From an uncultured Oxalobacteraceae bacterium (GTDB taxonomy: Bacteria > Pseudomonadota > Gammaproteobacteria > Burkholderiales > Burkholderiaceae_D): 64,000 nt of DNA. Below the pieces are notes generated by a model that saw only the letters and a list, made by a program, of their open reading frames with translations, had not been told where the DNA came from and searched no databases. This document shows, piece by piece, positions 7,648-17,306 of this stretch (its first letter is position 1; each line of letters starts with the position of its first letter). The position numbers and the translations under genes are program-made. The DNA lies in contig CAIOYD010000024.1 in NCBI GenBank assembly GCA_903862415.1, positions 102,477 to 166,476 of the forward strand. The letters run 5' to 3'.

Positions 7648-10600
7648 ATGAACGCACCTGCCCAACTTCCCACCCTCAATGCGGCTGAACCAGATTCGGC
7701 CCGACTGCGGGAAATACCCTATAACTACACCTCGTTTTCTGACCGCGAAATTGTCATTCGCCTGCTCGGTGAGCATGCCTGGCATTTGCTCGATACCTTA
7801 CGAGGTGCGCGTCAGACCGGACGTTCTGCCCGTATGTTGTACGAAGTCCTGGGCGATATCTGGGTAGTGCAGCGTAATCCGTATTTGCAGGATGACTTGC
7901 TCGACAATCCCAAGCGGCGGCAAAATTTGATCGAGGCCCTGCATCATCGCTTAGCCGAAGTCGACAAGCGTCGCTTGGACAGCAGCGAATCAGATCCGCA
8001 GGCACTGCAACGCAGCATGAGTGTGCAGGTGTTGTTACAGGCGGCCAGAGAAGCGGTGGAAAAATTTGCCCGCGAATTCCGCGAAACCTACGATTTGCGC
8101 AAACGCGCGATTCGTCTGCTGGGCAAACATACTGCCAAAGACAATATCAAATTTGATGGACTCTCACGGGTTTCGCATGTTACCGATGCCACTGACTGGC
8201 GCGTGGAATATCCGTTTTTGGTGCTCACCCCAGACAGTGAAGATGAAATGGCCGGTCTGGTGAAAAGTTGTATCGAGTTAGGGCTTACTATCATCCCGCG
8301 CGGTGGTGGAACTGGTTATACCGGTGGCGCCATTCCGTTGACGGCGCTCTCCGCAGTGATCAATACAGAAAAACTGGAAGCGCTGGGTGCGGTTGAAATG
8401 ACGCTCTTGCCGGGTTTGAGCACGCCGTATGCCACTATTTATTCCGGTGCCGGTGTGGTCACCAAACGGGTGACGGATGCGGCTGAAAAAGCAGGATTTG
8501 TGTTTGCGGTCGACCCGACCTCGGCCGAAGCTTCCTGTATTGGCGGTAATGTGGCCATGAATGCCGGTGGTAAAAAAGCGGTGTTATGGGGTACGGCGCT
8601 GGATAATCTGGCGTCCTGGCGCATGGTGGATCCGAATGGTGACTGGCTCGAAGTAACCCGTCTGGAACATAATCTGGGCAAAATCCACGACGTTGAAGTC
8701 GCCAAATTTTTGCTGGAATGGACTCATCCGGGACAAAAAAGCCCGTTTAAAACCGAACAACTCGATATTCCCGGCCGACGCTTCCGCAAGGAAGGCTTGG
8801 GCAAGGATGTGACGGATAAGTTTCTCGCTGGTTTGCCCGGAGTGCAGAAAGAAGGTTGTGATGGCCTGATCACGTCGGCGCGCTGGATTTTGCACAAAAT
8901 GCCCAAATTCACCCGCACTGTCTGTCTGGAGTTTTTTGGTCAGGCGCGTGAGGCGATTCCTTCGATTGTCGAAATCAAGGATTATCTGGATGGGCAAACC
9001 AAACAGGGCGGTGCTATTCTGGCCGGTCTGGAGCATCTCGATGAGCGTTATCTGCGTGCGGTGGGCTATGCCACCAAATCGAAACGCGGTGTACTGCCGA
9101 AAATGGCACTCTTTGGCGACATCGTCGGTGATGATGAAAATGCGGTCGCCATTGCCGCCTCTGAAGTGATCCGGATTGCCAATACCCGTGTGGGTGAAGG
9201 GTTTGTGGCGGTTTCACCGGAAGCACGCAAAAAATTCTGGCTTGACCGCGCCAAAACGGCGGCCATTTCCAAGCATACCAACGCGTTTAAAATTAATGAA
9301 GACGTGGTGATTCCGCTCGACCGCATGGGTGAATACACCGACGGCATTGAACGCATCAATATCGAACTGTCGGTTCAAAATAAACTGGCACTGGTCAAGG
9401 CACTGGGCGAGTTTTTTGCTCATGGCAATTTGCCGCTGGGTAAAAATGAAGACGGTGAAGGAATACCCGCAGCTGAAATTTTTGAAGACCGGGTAGCACA
9501 GGCGCAAACTTTGCTGGAAGCGGTTAATCTGCGCTGGCAAACATTGCTGGCCCAGTTGGATTCGCCGCTGGCCGGTTTGCTGCCACAACTGGGGGCTATC
9601 GGACTTGAAGCACTGATCCCGGCACTGGAGTTGCGTCTGCAATCCCAGCCACAGTTGACGCTGTTTGATGTGGTGCAGGACCGGACTATCCGGATTTCCT
9701 GGAAAAATGAAATCCGTGCGCAACTGCGGCAAATTTTCAATGGTGCCGCCTTCCGCCTGATTCTGGAAGAGTGCGTCACTACTCACAAAAAAATTCTGCG
9801 CAGTCGTGTATTTGTCGCACTGCACATGCATGCCGGTGACGGTAATGTGCATACCAATATTCCGGTCAACTCGGATGACTACGCCATGCTGCAGGTAGCC
9901 CATGCCGCCGTGGCGCGCATCATGGTGCTGGCGCGTCAGTTGAATGGTGTCATTTCTGGTGAACACGGTATCGGCATTACCAAACTGGAATACCTGCTTG
10001 ATACCGAGATGAGCGACTTTCGGGACTATAAAATGCGCATTGATCCGGAAGGGCGCTTTAATAAAGGCAAGCTGCTCAATATGCCCGGGCTGGACGCGGA
10101 TTTGCGTAATGCCTATACCCCATCGTTTGGTTTGATGGGACATGAGTCGCTGATCATGCAGCAAAGCGCCATCGGTGCGATTGCTGGCAGCATCAAAGAC
10201 TGTCTGCGTTGCGGCAAGTGCAAACCGGTGTGTGCCACCCATGTGCCTAGGGCCAATTTATTGTATTCGCCACGTAATAAAATTCTCGCTACTTCGCTGC
10301 TGATTGAAGCGTTTCTGTATGAAGAGCAAACCCGGCGTGGGATTTCGATTCGCCACTGGGAAGAATTTGAAGACGTGGCTGATCACTGTACCGTTTGTCA
10401 TAAATGCCTCACACCCTGCCCGGTCGATATCGACTTTGGTGATGTGTCGATGAACATGCGCAATCTGCTGCGCAAGATGGACAAGAAATCGTTCAATCCT
10501 GGTACGTGGACATCGATGTTTTTCCTCAATGCCCGCGATCCGGCGACCATTAAAATAGCCCGTCAGATTATTTTTGGCTGGGGTGTAGGCATGCAGCGAC

Positions 10601-11613
10601 TCGGGAATGCGTTGTTGAAAACCCTGATTAAAAAGCAGACCAAAGCACCACCGGCTACGGTGGGTAAAGCACCGGTGCGTGAACAGGTGATTCATTTCAT
10701 CAACAAAAAAATGCCCGGCAATCTGCCGAAAAAAACCGCCCGCGCCCTGCTCGATATTGAAGACGATAAAGTGGTGCCGATTATTCGTAATCCGCTCACC
10801 ACCCACGCGGAAACCGAAGCGGTGTTTTATTTCCCCGGCTGTGGATCGGAACGGCTGTTTTCTCAGGTCGGACTGGCGACTCAGGCCATGCTGTGGCATG
10901 TGGGTGTGCAGACGGTGCTGCCGCCGGGTTATCTGTGCTGTGGTTATCCGCAGCGCAGCATTGGCGACTTTGAAAAAGGCGAAAAAATTATCACCGATAA
11001 CCGTGTGCTGTTTCATCGCATGGCCAATACACTCAATTATCTCGATATTAAAACCGTGGTGGTGTCTTGCGGTACCTGTTACGACCAGCTCGCTGGTTAC
11101 GAGTTTGATAAAATTTTCCCGGGTTGCCGCATGCTCGATATTCATGAATATCTGCTGGAAAAAAATCTCAAACTCGAAGGTGTTTCCGGTACCCGCTACA
11201 TGTATCACGATCCCTGTCATACGCCGATGAAACTGCAGGACCCGCTGAAAACCGTGAATGCCCTGATCACCACAGTGGATGCGCAAAAAATCGAAAAGAA
11301 TGACCGTTGCTGTGGTGAAGCTGGCACGCTGGCGGTGTCACGTCCGGATATCTCTACCCAGATCCGTTTCCGCAAGGAAGAAGAAATGACTAAAGGGGCG
11401 GATAAGTTACGTGCCGACGGTTTTGCCGGCGAGGTAAAAATCCTCACTTCCTGCCCTGCCTGCCTGCAGGGCTTGACGCGCTTTAATGCCGACAGTGACA
11501 CCAGTGCCGATTATATTGTGGTCGAAATGGCGCGCCATTTGCTGGGTGAAAACTGGCTGCCGGATTATGTGGGCTTGGCCAATAACGGTGGGATTGAACG
11601 GGTGTTGGTGTAA
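7648..11613 (+). CDS. DUF3683 FAD-linked oxidoreductase with 4Fe-4S and CCG domains
   Basis: A 1321-residue fusion: an N-terminal DUF3683 region; an FAD-binding type-4 domain ([14 protein letters not shown] near 215-228); the FAD-oxidase C-terminal domain with [12 protein letters not shown] near 730; two 4Fe-4S motifs ([11 protein letters not shown] near 852 and [12 protein letters not shown] near 914); and two cysteine-rich CCG domains ([10 protein letters not shown] with CCGYP near 1063-1105, then HDPCHTP with CCGEAG near 1190-1225). This equals a D-lactate/glycolate dehydrogenase flavosubunit joined to its iron-sulfur and heterodisulfide-reductase-like subunits. Likely role: oxidation of a 2-hydroxyacid with electrons passed to quinone; the substrate is unknown. 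The size is normal for betaproteobacterial members. The HIT gene overlaps its stop codon. Confidence 0.88.
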   Translation: MNAPAQLPTLNAAEPDSARLREIPYNYTSFSDREIVIRLLGEHAWHLLDTLRGARQTGRSARMLYEVLGDIWVVQRNPYLQDDLLDNPKRRQNLIEALHHRLAEVDKRRLDSSESDPQALQRSMSVQVLLQAAREAVEKFAREFRETYDLRKRAIRLLGKHTAKDNIKFDGLSRVSHVTDATDWRVEYPFLVLTPDSEDEMAGLVKSCIELGLTIIPRGGGTGYTGGAIPLTALSAVINTEKLEALGAVEMTLLPGLSTPYATIYSGAGVVTKRVTDAAEKAGFVFAVDPTSAEASCIGGNVAMNAGGKKAVLWGTALDNLASWRMVDPNGDWLEVTRLEHNLGKIHDVEVAKFLLEWTHPGQKSPFKTEQLDIPGRRFRKEGLGKDVTDKFLAGLPGVQKEGCDGLITSARWILHKMPKFTRTVCLEFFGQAREAIPSIVEIKDYLDGQTKQGGAILAGLEHLDERYLRAVGYATKSKRGVLPKMALFGDIVGDDENAVAIAASEVIRIANTRVGEGFVAVSPEARKKFWLDRAKTAAISKHTNAFKINEDVVIPLDRMGEYTDGIERINIELSVQNKLALVKALGEFFAHGNLPLGKNEDGEGIPAAEIFEDRVAQAQTLLEAVNLRWQTLLAQLDSPLAGLLPQLGAIGLEALIPALELRLQSQPQLTLFDVVQDRTIRISWKNEIRAQLRQIFNGAAFRLILEECVTTHKKILRSRVFVALHMHAGDGNVHTNIPVNSDDYAMLQVAHAAVARIMVLARQLNGVISGEHGIGITKLEYLLDTEMSDFRDYKMRIDPEGRFNKGKLLNMPGLDADLRNAYTPSFGLMGHESLIMQQSAIGAIAGSIKDCLRCGKCKPVCATHVPRANLLYSPRNKILATSLLIEAFLYEEQTRRGISIRHWEEFEDVADHCTVCHKCLTPCPVDIDFGDVSMNMRNLLRKMDKKSFNPGTWTSMFFLNARDPATIKIARQIIFGWGVGMQRLGNALLKTLIKKQTKAPPATVGKAPVREQVIHFINKKMPGNLPKKTARALLDIEDDKVVPIIRNPLTTHAETEAVFYFPGCGSERLFSQVGLATQAMLWHVGVQTVLPPGYLCCGYPQRSIGDFEKGEKIITDNRVLFHRMANTLNYLDIKTVVVSCGTCYDQLAGYEFDKIFPGCRMLDIHEYLLEKNLKLEGVSGTRYMYHDPCHTPMKLQDPLKTVNALITTVDAQKIEKNDRCCGEAGTLAVSRPDISTQIRFRKEEEMTKGADKLRADGFAGEVKILTSCPACLQGLTRFNADSDTSADYIVVEMARHLLGENWLPDYVGLANNGGIERVLV

Positions 11614-12050
11614 TGATGGATCATTGCGAATTGTGTCAACCGTCCGGTCACATTATTTTTAGCGCGCCGCAGTGGCGTGTGGTGTTGGTCGATGATGCCA
11701 ATTATCCGGGCTTCTGTCGGGTTATCTGGCATGAGCACATCCGTGAAATGACCGATCTGGTACCAGCGCAACGCCAGTTGCTCATGGACGTGGTCTGGCT
11801 GGTGGAAACGGTATTGCGCGAAGTGTTGCAGCCGCATAAAATCAATCTGGCCAGTTTTGGTAACGTCGTACCGCATCTGCACTGGCATGTGATTCCGCGC
11901 TTTGAAGATGATGTGCATTTCCCCAATCCGGTCTGGGGCAAGATCGAACGCGGCAGCAGTGCGGCCCACCGGCTGGCGCTGTTGCCGGTGCTGGAAGCCG
12001 AGTTGAAATCGCGTTTGGCGGTTATTGGTGTATTACGCCCTGCGGGCTAA
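11613..12050 (+). CDS. HIT family protein
   Basis: Nucleotide-binding hydrolase or transferase of the histidine triad superfamily. The 145 residues carry the triad HLHWHVIPR (about 90-98) and an N-terminal CELC motif that may bind zinc. Its ATG overlaps the stop of the upstream oxidoreductase (TAATG), implying translational coupling. The last residues (GVLRPAG) and the stop codon are encoded inside a REP-like palindrome (12027-12064), so the original C-terminus may have been replaced or extended by the repeat. The substrate is unknown; such proteins often hydrolyse dinucleoside polyphosphates or AMP-lysine-type conjugates. Confidence 0.88.
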   Translation: MMDHCELCQPSGHIIFSAPQWRVVLVDDANYPGFCRVIWHEHIREMTDLVPAQRQLLMDVVWLVETVLREVLQPHKINLASFGNVVPHLHWHVIPRFEDDVHFPNPVWGKIERGSSAAHRLALLPVLEAELKSRLAVIGVLRPAG

Positions 12051-12064
12051 TACACCCTACGCAA
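12027..12064. repeat. REP-like palindrome, copy A (GTAGGGTGTATTA type)
   Basis: Reads GGTGTATTACGCC, a short loop, then GGCTAATACACCCTACGC: two arms pairing over about 13 bp, with a CTAC (GTAG on the other strand) tail. Related units occur at 43359-43386 and 63152-63183. This copy overlaps the 3' end of the HIT gene and supplies its stop codon. Confidence 0.65.
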
Positions 12065-12090
12065 TTTACGTAATCACCTTTGAAAACACC

Positions 12091-12486
12091 ATGAATCCGA
12101 CCTCTATTAATGTCCGTACCAAGTCTAAAGTGCTTGAAATTGCATTTGAAGACAAGAGTTTTACTCTGCCGTTTGAATTTTTACGGGTGTATTCACCTTC
12201 CGCCGAAGTGCGTGGCCATGGTGTCGGACAGGAAGTGTTGCAGACCGGTCATCGGGAGGTGACCCTCACTGCGCTCGAACCGGTCGGGAATTATGCGGTG
12301 CAGCCGCATTTCAGTGATGGCCACAATAGCGGTATTTACACCTGGGAGCACCTGCTCTGGCTGGGTGAAAACCAGTCGCGTCTGTGGCAGGAATATCTGG
12401 CTAAACTACAGGCGGCTGGGTTTCCCGGCGAGACCGGACGTGATGTAACGATGCTTAAAGCGGGTAAAAGTTGCTCTTCGAGCTAA
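12091..12486 (+). CDS. DUF971 protein (gamma-butyrobetaine hydroxylase N-terminal-like)
   Basis: 131 residues from the ATG at 12091, where family similarity begins (MNPTSINVRTKSKVLEIAF); a longer in-frame reading back to 12025 would run through the REP-like repeat and is rejected. Typical DUF971 features include FLRVYSPSAEVRGHG and HNSGIYTWEHLLWLG. The domain corresponds to the N-terminal part of gamma-butyrobetaine hydroxylases and is found alone next to ubiE in many betaproteobacteria. Its function is unproven; links to iron-sulfur or ubiquinone metabolism are inferred from position. ubiE follows after 64 bp. Confidence 0.85.
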   Translation: MNPTSINVRTKSKVLEIAFEDKSFTLPFEFLRVYSPSAEVRGHGVGQEVLQTGHREVTLTALEPVGNYAVQPHFSDGHNSGIYTWEHLLWLGENQSRLWQEYLAKLQAAGFPGETGRDVTMLKAGKSCSSS

Positions 12487-12550
12487 CTTCAGGCGATAAA
12501 AGCTCTATAATTGAGCCTCTGAAGCTTTCCGCTCCTCACTTACCTACATC

Positions 12551-13282
12551 ATGACAAATACCCATTTTGGTTACAGCACGGTCGAAGAAAACGAAAAAGT
12601 TCATAAAGTGGCCGAAGTATTTCATTCGGTAGCAGCTAAATACGACGTGATGAATGATTTGATGTCGGCTGGCTTACATCGCGCCTGGAAAATTTTCACC
12701 ATTGCTCAGGCCGGTGTGCGACCAGGCTTTAAAGTGCTCGATATTGCCGGTGGCACCGGTGATTTGTCCAAAGAATTTGCCCGTCAGGCCGGACCAACCG
12801 GCGAAGTCTGGCTGACCGACATCAATGAATCGATGCTGCGCGTCGGCCGCGACCGGCTACTCAATAAAGGCATTATTACTCCGACGCTGTTGTGCGACGC
12901 TGAAAAAATTCCGTTTCCAGATAATTATTTTGATCGGGTTACTGTAGCGTTCGGCCTGCGCAACATGACCCATAAAGATCAGGCGCTGGCAGAAATGCGC
13001 CGGGTACTCAAGCCCGGTGGTAAATTGCTGGTGTTGGAATTTTCCAAAGTGGCTCCGATGTTGCAAAAACCATATGATCTGTATTCGTTTTCGGTGTTGC
13101 CATGGTTGGGAAAAATGATTGCCAACGATGCTGATAGTTATCGCTATCTGGCCGAATCCATCCGCATGCATCCGGATCAGGAAACCCTGAAAACCATGTT
13201 GCAACAGGCTGGACTTGAAAATGTCAACTATTTCAATTTGTCGGCCGGTGTTGCGGCGCTGCATACCGGCATCAAAATGTAA
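12551..13282 (+). CDS. ubiE: Ubiquinone/menaquinone biosynthesis C-methyltransferase UbiE
   Basis: SAM-dependent C-methyltransferase of ubiquinone (and demethylmenaquinone) synthesis. At 243 residues it is full length. Family signatures are present: the N-terminal [19 protein letters not shown], the SAM-binding loop [15 protein letters not shown] (about 58-72), [13 protein letters not shown], and [15 protein letters not shown]. ubiJ begins 5 bp after its stop and ubiB overlaps ubiJ, so ubiE-ubiJ-ubiB form an operon for the Ubi complex. Confidence 0.97.
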   Translation: MTNTHFGYSTVEENEKVHKVAEVFHSVAAKYDVMNDLMSAGLHRAWKIFTIAQAGVRPGFKVLDIAGGTGDLSKEFARQAGPTGEVWLTDINESMLRVGRDRLLNKGIITPTLLCDAEKIPFPDNYFDRVTVAFGLRNMTHKDQALAEMRRVLKPGGKLLVLEFSKVAPMLQKPYDLYSFSVLPWLGKMIANDADSYRYLAESIRMHPDQETLKTMLQQAGLENVNYFNLSAGVAALHTGIKM

Positions 13283-13287
13283 GCCTC

Positions 13288-13896
13288 ATGAATCTACCTT
13301 TACCGCCGTTGGCCCAGTTGCTGGTGCCGGCCTTGAATCATTTGATCGCACAGGAACCCTGGGCAAGCACGCAACTGCAGCAGCATGCCGGCAAAGTGGC
13401 CTGTCTGGATCTGTCGGGCAAGACCTTGCGGGTGCAAATTACCGCGCCCGGTTATTTGCAGGCGGCCCCCGATGAGCTCGGCGCCAACGTCACCATTCGC
13501 ATCAATCCGGCCGATTTACCACTTATCTGGCAAGACCGTGAACGCGCCGTCGCGTATGTCAAACTTGAAGGTGATGCCGATCTGGCGCAAACCCTGTCGG
13601 AACTGGGTAAGAATTTGCGCTGGGATGCAGAGCAGCAGTTGAGCCAGATTTTTGGCGATATCGCTGGCAGGCGTCTGGCTGGCTCGGGAAAAAAATTGCT
13701 CGCCACACTGCAAACCAGCGCGCAAAAAATTCAGGAAAATCTGGCCGAATATTTTTTGGAAGAAAACCCCATGCTGGTGCGGCCTGCCAAAGTGGCTGAG
13801 TTTTCTCAGGAAGTCGGCCGTACCCGTGATGATGTGGAACGTTTGATGAAGCGCATCGAAAAATTAGAAAAGGCGCTGCCGGATAATCATGTTTAA
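13288..13896 (+). CDS. ubiJ: Ubiquinone biosynthesis accessory factor UbiJ (SCP2 domain)
   Basis: 202 residues with an SCP2 lipid-binding domain (about 15-115) followed by a charged C-terminal helix likely to form a coiled coil ([20 protein letters not shown]). UbiJ binds ubiquinone intermediates and organises the soluble Ubi complex in aerobic ubiquinone synthesis. Sequence conservation in this family is low, so the call rests on the SCP2-like pattern, length and tight position between ubiE and ubiB. Its 3' end overlaps ubiB by 8 bp. Confidence 0.9.
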   Translation: MNLPLPPLAQLLVPALNHLIAQEPWASTQLQQHAGKVACLDLSGKTLRVQITAPGYLQAAPDELGANVTIRINPADLPLIWQDRERAVAYVKLEGDADLAQTLSELGKNLRWDAEQQLSQIFGDIAGRRLAGSGKKLLATLQTSAQKIQENLAEYFLEENPMLVRPAKVAEFSQEVGRTRDDVERLMKRIEKLEKALPDNHV

Positions 13897-15442
13897 ATTT
13901 TTTCGTTTATTAAAAATCTTTTCCGTCACCATTCGTTACGGACTCGATGAAATCGCTTTTTCCAGTCTGGGCGTCGGCCGTGCCGTGCGCGCACTGGAAT
14001 TGCTGCTGTTCTGGCGCGATTTAAGTGCCCCGCGTGGTCAGCGTTTGCGCTGCGCGCTGGAAGAGTTGGGGCCGATTTTTGTCAAGTTTGGTCAGGTACT
14101 CTCTACCCGGCGTGATCTGATGCCCATGGATATTGCCGATGAGCTGGCCAAGTTGCAGGATCAGGTGCCTCCTTTTAACACCGATCTGGCTATTGCGCAG
14201 ATTATCAAATCGCTGGGTGCCCATCCGGATGAATTGTTTGCCAGTTTTGAGCGTACTCCGGTAGCTTCAGCGTCGATCGCCCAGGTGCATTTTGCGGTGT
14301 TGAAATCCGGCCGCGAAGTGGCGGTCAAAGTGCTGCGCCCTGGCATGAAAAAAAGTATTGATCAGGATGTGGCGCTCATGCATGTGGCGGCGGGTTTGCT
14401 GCAGAGCCTGTGGTCCGATGGCCGACGTCTTAAACCCCGCGAAGTAGTGGCTGAATTTGATAAATATTTGCATGATGAACTCGATCTGATGCGCGAAGCA
14501 GCCAATGGCAGCCAGCTGCGCCGCAATTTTTCCGGTTCGGATTTGTTGCTGGTGCCGGAAATGTTTTGGGATTACTGCTCCAATTCAGTGATCGTCATGG
14601 AGCGCATGAAGGGGATTCCGATCTCGCAAACCCAACAATTGCTGGCCGCTGGGGTGGATCTGAAAAAACTCTCACGCGATGGCGTAGCGATTTTTTTCAC
14701 CCAGATTTTTCGCGACGGTTTCTTTCACGCTGATATGCATCCAGGGAATATCATGGTGTCAGTTGATCCGGCGACTTTTGGTCGTTACATCGCACTCGAT
14801 TTCGGTATTGTTGGCACGCTCAATGATTTCGATAAAGATTATCTGTCGCAAAATTTTCTGGCCTTTTTTCGTCGCGATTATAAACGCGTGGCGCAAGCGC
14901 ATATCGAATCCGGGTGGGCGCCAAAAGATACTCGCGTGGATGAACTTGAAGCTGCCGTGCGCGCCTGTTGTGAACCAATTTTTGACCGGCCGTTAAAAGA
15001 CATTTCCTTCGGCGTGGTGCTGCTGCGCTTATTTCAGACCTCACGACGATTCAATGTCGAAGTCCAGCCACAACTGGTGTTGCTGCAAAAAACTTTGCTC
15101 AATATTGAAGGTCTGGGGCGACAGCTTGATCCGGAGCTGGATTTGTGGAAAACCGCCAAGCCATATCTGGAAAACTGGATGTCCGAGCAGATGGGATGGA
15201 AAGGTATCTGGCAAAACTTGCAAATTGAAGCCCCGCGTTATGCGCACATGATTCCGCAATTGCCACGGCTGCTGCATCAGTCACTGTCGCGCTCGGCCGA
15301 TGATCCGCAGCCACAATTACTCACCCAGTTACTTCAGGAACAAAAAAACACCAATTTGCTGTTGCGTACCCTGATGTGGCTGGTTGGTGGTTTTCTTGGT
15401 GGGGTGATATTAATGCAGCTGTGGTCGATATTTGAGTATTGA
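13889..15442 (+). CDS. ubiB: Ubiquinone biosynthesis ATPase/atypical kinase UbiB
   Basis: Membrane-anchored ADCK/ABC1-type atypical kinase required for ubiquinone synthesis, thought to help extract lipid intermediates from the membrane. The 517 residues carry the family KxGQ motif ([18 protein letters not shown], near 65-82), the alanine-rich nucleotide loop with ASASIAQVH, the VAVKVLRPG lysine, the catalytic region [12 protein letters not shown] and the metal-binding [10 protein letters not shown]-terminal transmembrane hairpin ([22 protein letters not shown] region) gives the inner-membrane anchor. It is the last gene of the ubiE-ubiJ-ubiB operon. Confidence 0.97.
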   Translation: MFKFFRLLKIFSVTIRYGLDEIAFSSLGVGRAVRALELLLFWRDLSAPRGQRLRCALEELGPIFVKFGQVLSTRRDLMPMDIADELAKLQDQVPPFNTDLAIAQIIKSLGAHPDELFASFERTPVASASIAQVHFAVLKSGREVAVKVLRPGMKKSIDQDVALMHVAAGLLQSLWSDGRRLKPREVVAEFDKYLHDELDLMREAANGSQLRRNFSGSDLLLVPEMFWDYCSNSVIVMERMKGIPISQTQQLLAAGVDLKKLSRDGVAIFFTQIFRDGFFHADMHPGNIMVSVDPATFGRYIALDFGIVGTLNDFDKDYLSQNFLAFFRRDYKRVAQAHIESGWAPKDTRVDELEAAVRACCEPIFDRPLKDISFGVVLLRLFQTSRRFNVEVQPQLVLLQKTLLNIEGLGRQLDPELDLWKTAKPYLENWMSEQMGWKGIWQNLQIEAPRYAHMIPQLPRLLHQSLSRSADDPQPQLLTQLLQEQKNTNLLLRTLMWLVGGFLGGVILMQLWSIFEY

Positions 15443-15472
15443 TTCATGACTGGTATTCTGCGATATTCTCTG

Positions 15473-15507
15473 CAGGCGTCCACATCGGTCTTTGATGTCG
15501 ACGCCTG
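15473..15507. terminator. Hairpin between the convergent ubiB and 15516-16919 genes
   Basis: CAGGCGTC (15473-15480) pairs with GACGCCTG (15500-15507), and ACATC (15482-15486) with GATGT (15494-15498), across one C/C mismatch, loop GGTCTTT. It lies in a 73-bp convergent gap, where a two-way terminator is expected, but no U-tract follows on either strand, so intrinsic termination is not certain. Confidence 0.45.
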
Positions 15508-15515
15508 TTGCACGA

Positions 15516-16919
15516 CTATGTCTGAGCTGGCTGTTTCAGTAAATCCAAAACTTGTTGGCCCCGGATAATATCGTCATCCTGTAGCGGAGTTCCCAGCAAG
15601 GGGTGTTTTTTTCCGTGGTTGATGATATTTTCCACCGTTTCTGAGGTGATGAAGCGGTATGTTTTTTCTGAACGCAATAAACACCATTCGGTATTTTGAT
15701 TTACGTCGAATTCCTCACTGTTGATAAAATCACTGCCATCATCTTCAAGGCTGAACGTTTTATCGCCAATTTTGAGACCACTGTTAGCTGTGAGCTGTTG
15801 CAAGTTGGCATGCATTACCCCACGAATTTGGAAGGGTAACGTTTGTGCCGGAGCGGGTGCATTCCGGGGTGCCTGCAGCGGGGCATTTTTCGGAGCCTGC
15901 GAACGGTAGGGGATCACTGTTTCAGTGGGTGCACTCTTGGCTTTATCAGTGCTTGTCGCTGCCGATGGGGCATCATCGACATGAGTGCCTGCCAGCAAGT
16001 CCAAAACCTGTTGACCCCGGAGGATATCGCCTTTTTGGAGCACAGTTCGGTTCAAAGGGTGTTTGTTGCCGTGGCTGGCCAGCTGTTCCGCTGTGGTTGA
16101 GGTAATGAATTGATACGTGTTTCCAGAGCGCATTAAGCACCATTCCGTATCCTCATTCAAAGCAAAATCTTCCCCGCTGATAAAATCACCGCCATTGCCA
16201 TCAAGGCTGATGGTTTTTCCCGCTATGTTCAAACCATTGCTGTCTTTGAGCTGTGTCAGGTGGGTATGAATTGCCGCACGAATTTTCTGGGATGGTGTGA
16301 CAACTGTAGTGGCTGTATCCAGACCGGCGGGTAATTCCAAAGTAGTGGGCAGTTCCTCAAGGGCTGGCAGTTCTTCAAGGGTGCTTAGTTCCTCGTCCGT
16401 GGGCAGTTCTTCGATCTGCACGGCACCGGATCTGGACTGTATGGCATTGGTTGTATGATCTACAGCATGCAGAGAAAGATTGTTTTTGTATTGCGTCGGT
16501 ATCGTGCTGAACAGGTTGTTTAGCAGGTAACTTATTTGATTGCGCAACAGAAAGCCATTGAAGTTTAAAAATAAATCAATATGCCTGCCCGAGTCGGGAT
16601 TATTTTCGGGAACTGTGTGCAGCACGTTTTGGATTGTTTCTGCTGTGATTTCACGAAGATACACAATATTGGGGGTATGAAAATTCAGGGAAAGAGTGCA
16701 TAAGCTGAGTGGAAACGGTGGTACATCAATCAAATCAAAGAATTCCAATTTTGTTGCCAGGTGTCCGCCCTGATTGAGAATTTCGCGGGCAATCCCTGAT
16801 CGGCCAGGGTTGGTGGCTCCCCAACTGATCAGCCTGCCGGTGTAGTTGTCAGTGGCAAGATGGTCGCTGCTGAAAGCCGTTGTGATTGCTGTCAGGCGAC
16901 CTGGTAAATTGCTCTGCAT
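15516..16919 (-). CDS. Unknown protein with two tandem U-box-like C-terminal repeats
   Basis: 467 residues from the ATG at 16919, chosen because GAGGAG lies 7 nt upstream; an in-frame start 13 codons earlier lacks this. Residues 1-165 match nothing I recognise. About 167-195 is an acidic, low-complexity stretch of EELP-type repeats. Two homologous units of about 97 residues follow (about 213-311 and 364-460), separated by a Pro/Ala-rich linker. Each reads D/E-F-I-S/N-x-E-x-F, TEWCL-RS, YxFIT, HG-KHPL, DI-RGQQVLDLL. The HPL...L...DI ending after a small-residue-rich strand resembles U-box E3 ligase domains such as those of NleG effectors; this is a guess from pattern. No signal peptide or membrane segment. 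It flanks ppc opposite a eukaryotic-like kinase gene. Confidence 0.7.
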   Translation of the reverse strand: MQSNLPGRLTAITTAFSSDHLATDNYTGRLISWGATNPGRSGIAREILNQGGHLATKLEFFDLIDVPPFPLSLCTLSLNFHTPNIVYLREITAETIQNVLHTVPENNPDSGRHIDLFLNFNGFLLRNQISYLLNNLFSTIPTQYKNNLSLHAVDHTTNAIQSRSGAVQIEELPTDEELSTLEELPALEELPTTLELPAGLDTATTVVTPSQKIRAAIHTHLTQLKDSNGLNIAGKTISLDGNGGDFISGEDFALNEDTEWCLMRSGNTYQFITSTTAEQLASHGNKHPLNRTVLQKGDILRGQQVLDLLAGTHVDDAPSAATSTDKAKSAPTETVIPYRSQAPKNAPLQAPRNAPAPAQTLPFQIRGVMHANLQQLTANSGLKIGDKTFSLEDDGSDFINSEEFDVNQNTEWCLLRSEKTYRFITSETVENIINHGKKHPLLGTPLQDDDIIRGQQVLDLLKQPAQT

Positions 16920-17306
16920 GTTAATGCTCCTCATAAATATTCTATAAGAACCCTGCAATCAGGGATTGGTAAGTTTGAAAGTGAAATGATGTGATTGGTC
17001 AAACGGATGGTTCATTGTGTTGGCAAAGCAATTGACCATCTTGTCCGACTTAAGTTCTTGCAATTTTACGGTGCGGCATTTCAACATATTCACAGAGGAA
17101 ATTATTGCAAGAATCTACACCTCTTAAAATTGGGGAATGTACTCATTCTTTGGGGAATGGAGGTGAGTTCATCTGCGCTTTTTTCAGGCATTGCGCCAGA
17201 TTAATTATATTCACTTGACGCTGGCCGTCGTTAGCAAGGAGAATCAGGCTGCGCTGATTTATCCCCATTTTCTCCTTTTTTCGCCATTTTCATAAAGACT
17301 GACTGC
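16920..17306. other. Divergent intergenic region upstream of ppc
   Basis: 387 bp, AT-rich in its first half. It contains a short direct repeat TTGGGGAATG near 17131 and 17150. A 69-codon open frame inside it has a non-ATG start and no ribosome-binding site and is not called. Promoters for ppc and for the minus-strand gene must lie here, but none stands out. Confidence 0.5.

Noticed and set aside
9214..11286. Two 342-codon minus-strand frames inside the DUF3683 gene
   Set aside because: Histidine/glutamine-rich antisense frames typical of the complement of real coding DNA; the plus-strand gene is unambiguous.
16995..17204. 69-codon frame upstream of ppc
   Set aside because: Non-ATG start, no Shine-Dalgarno sequence, no recognisable features.
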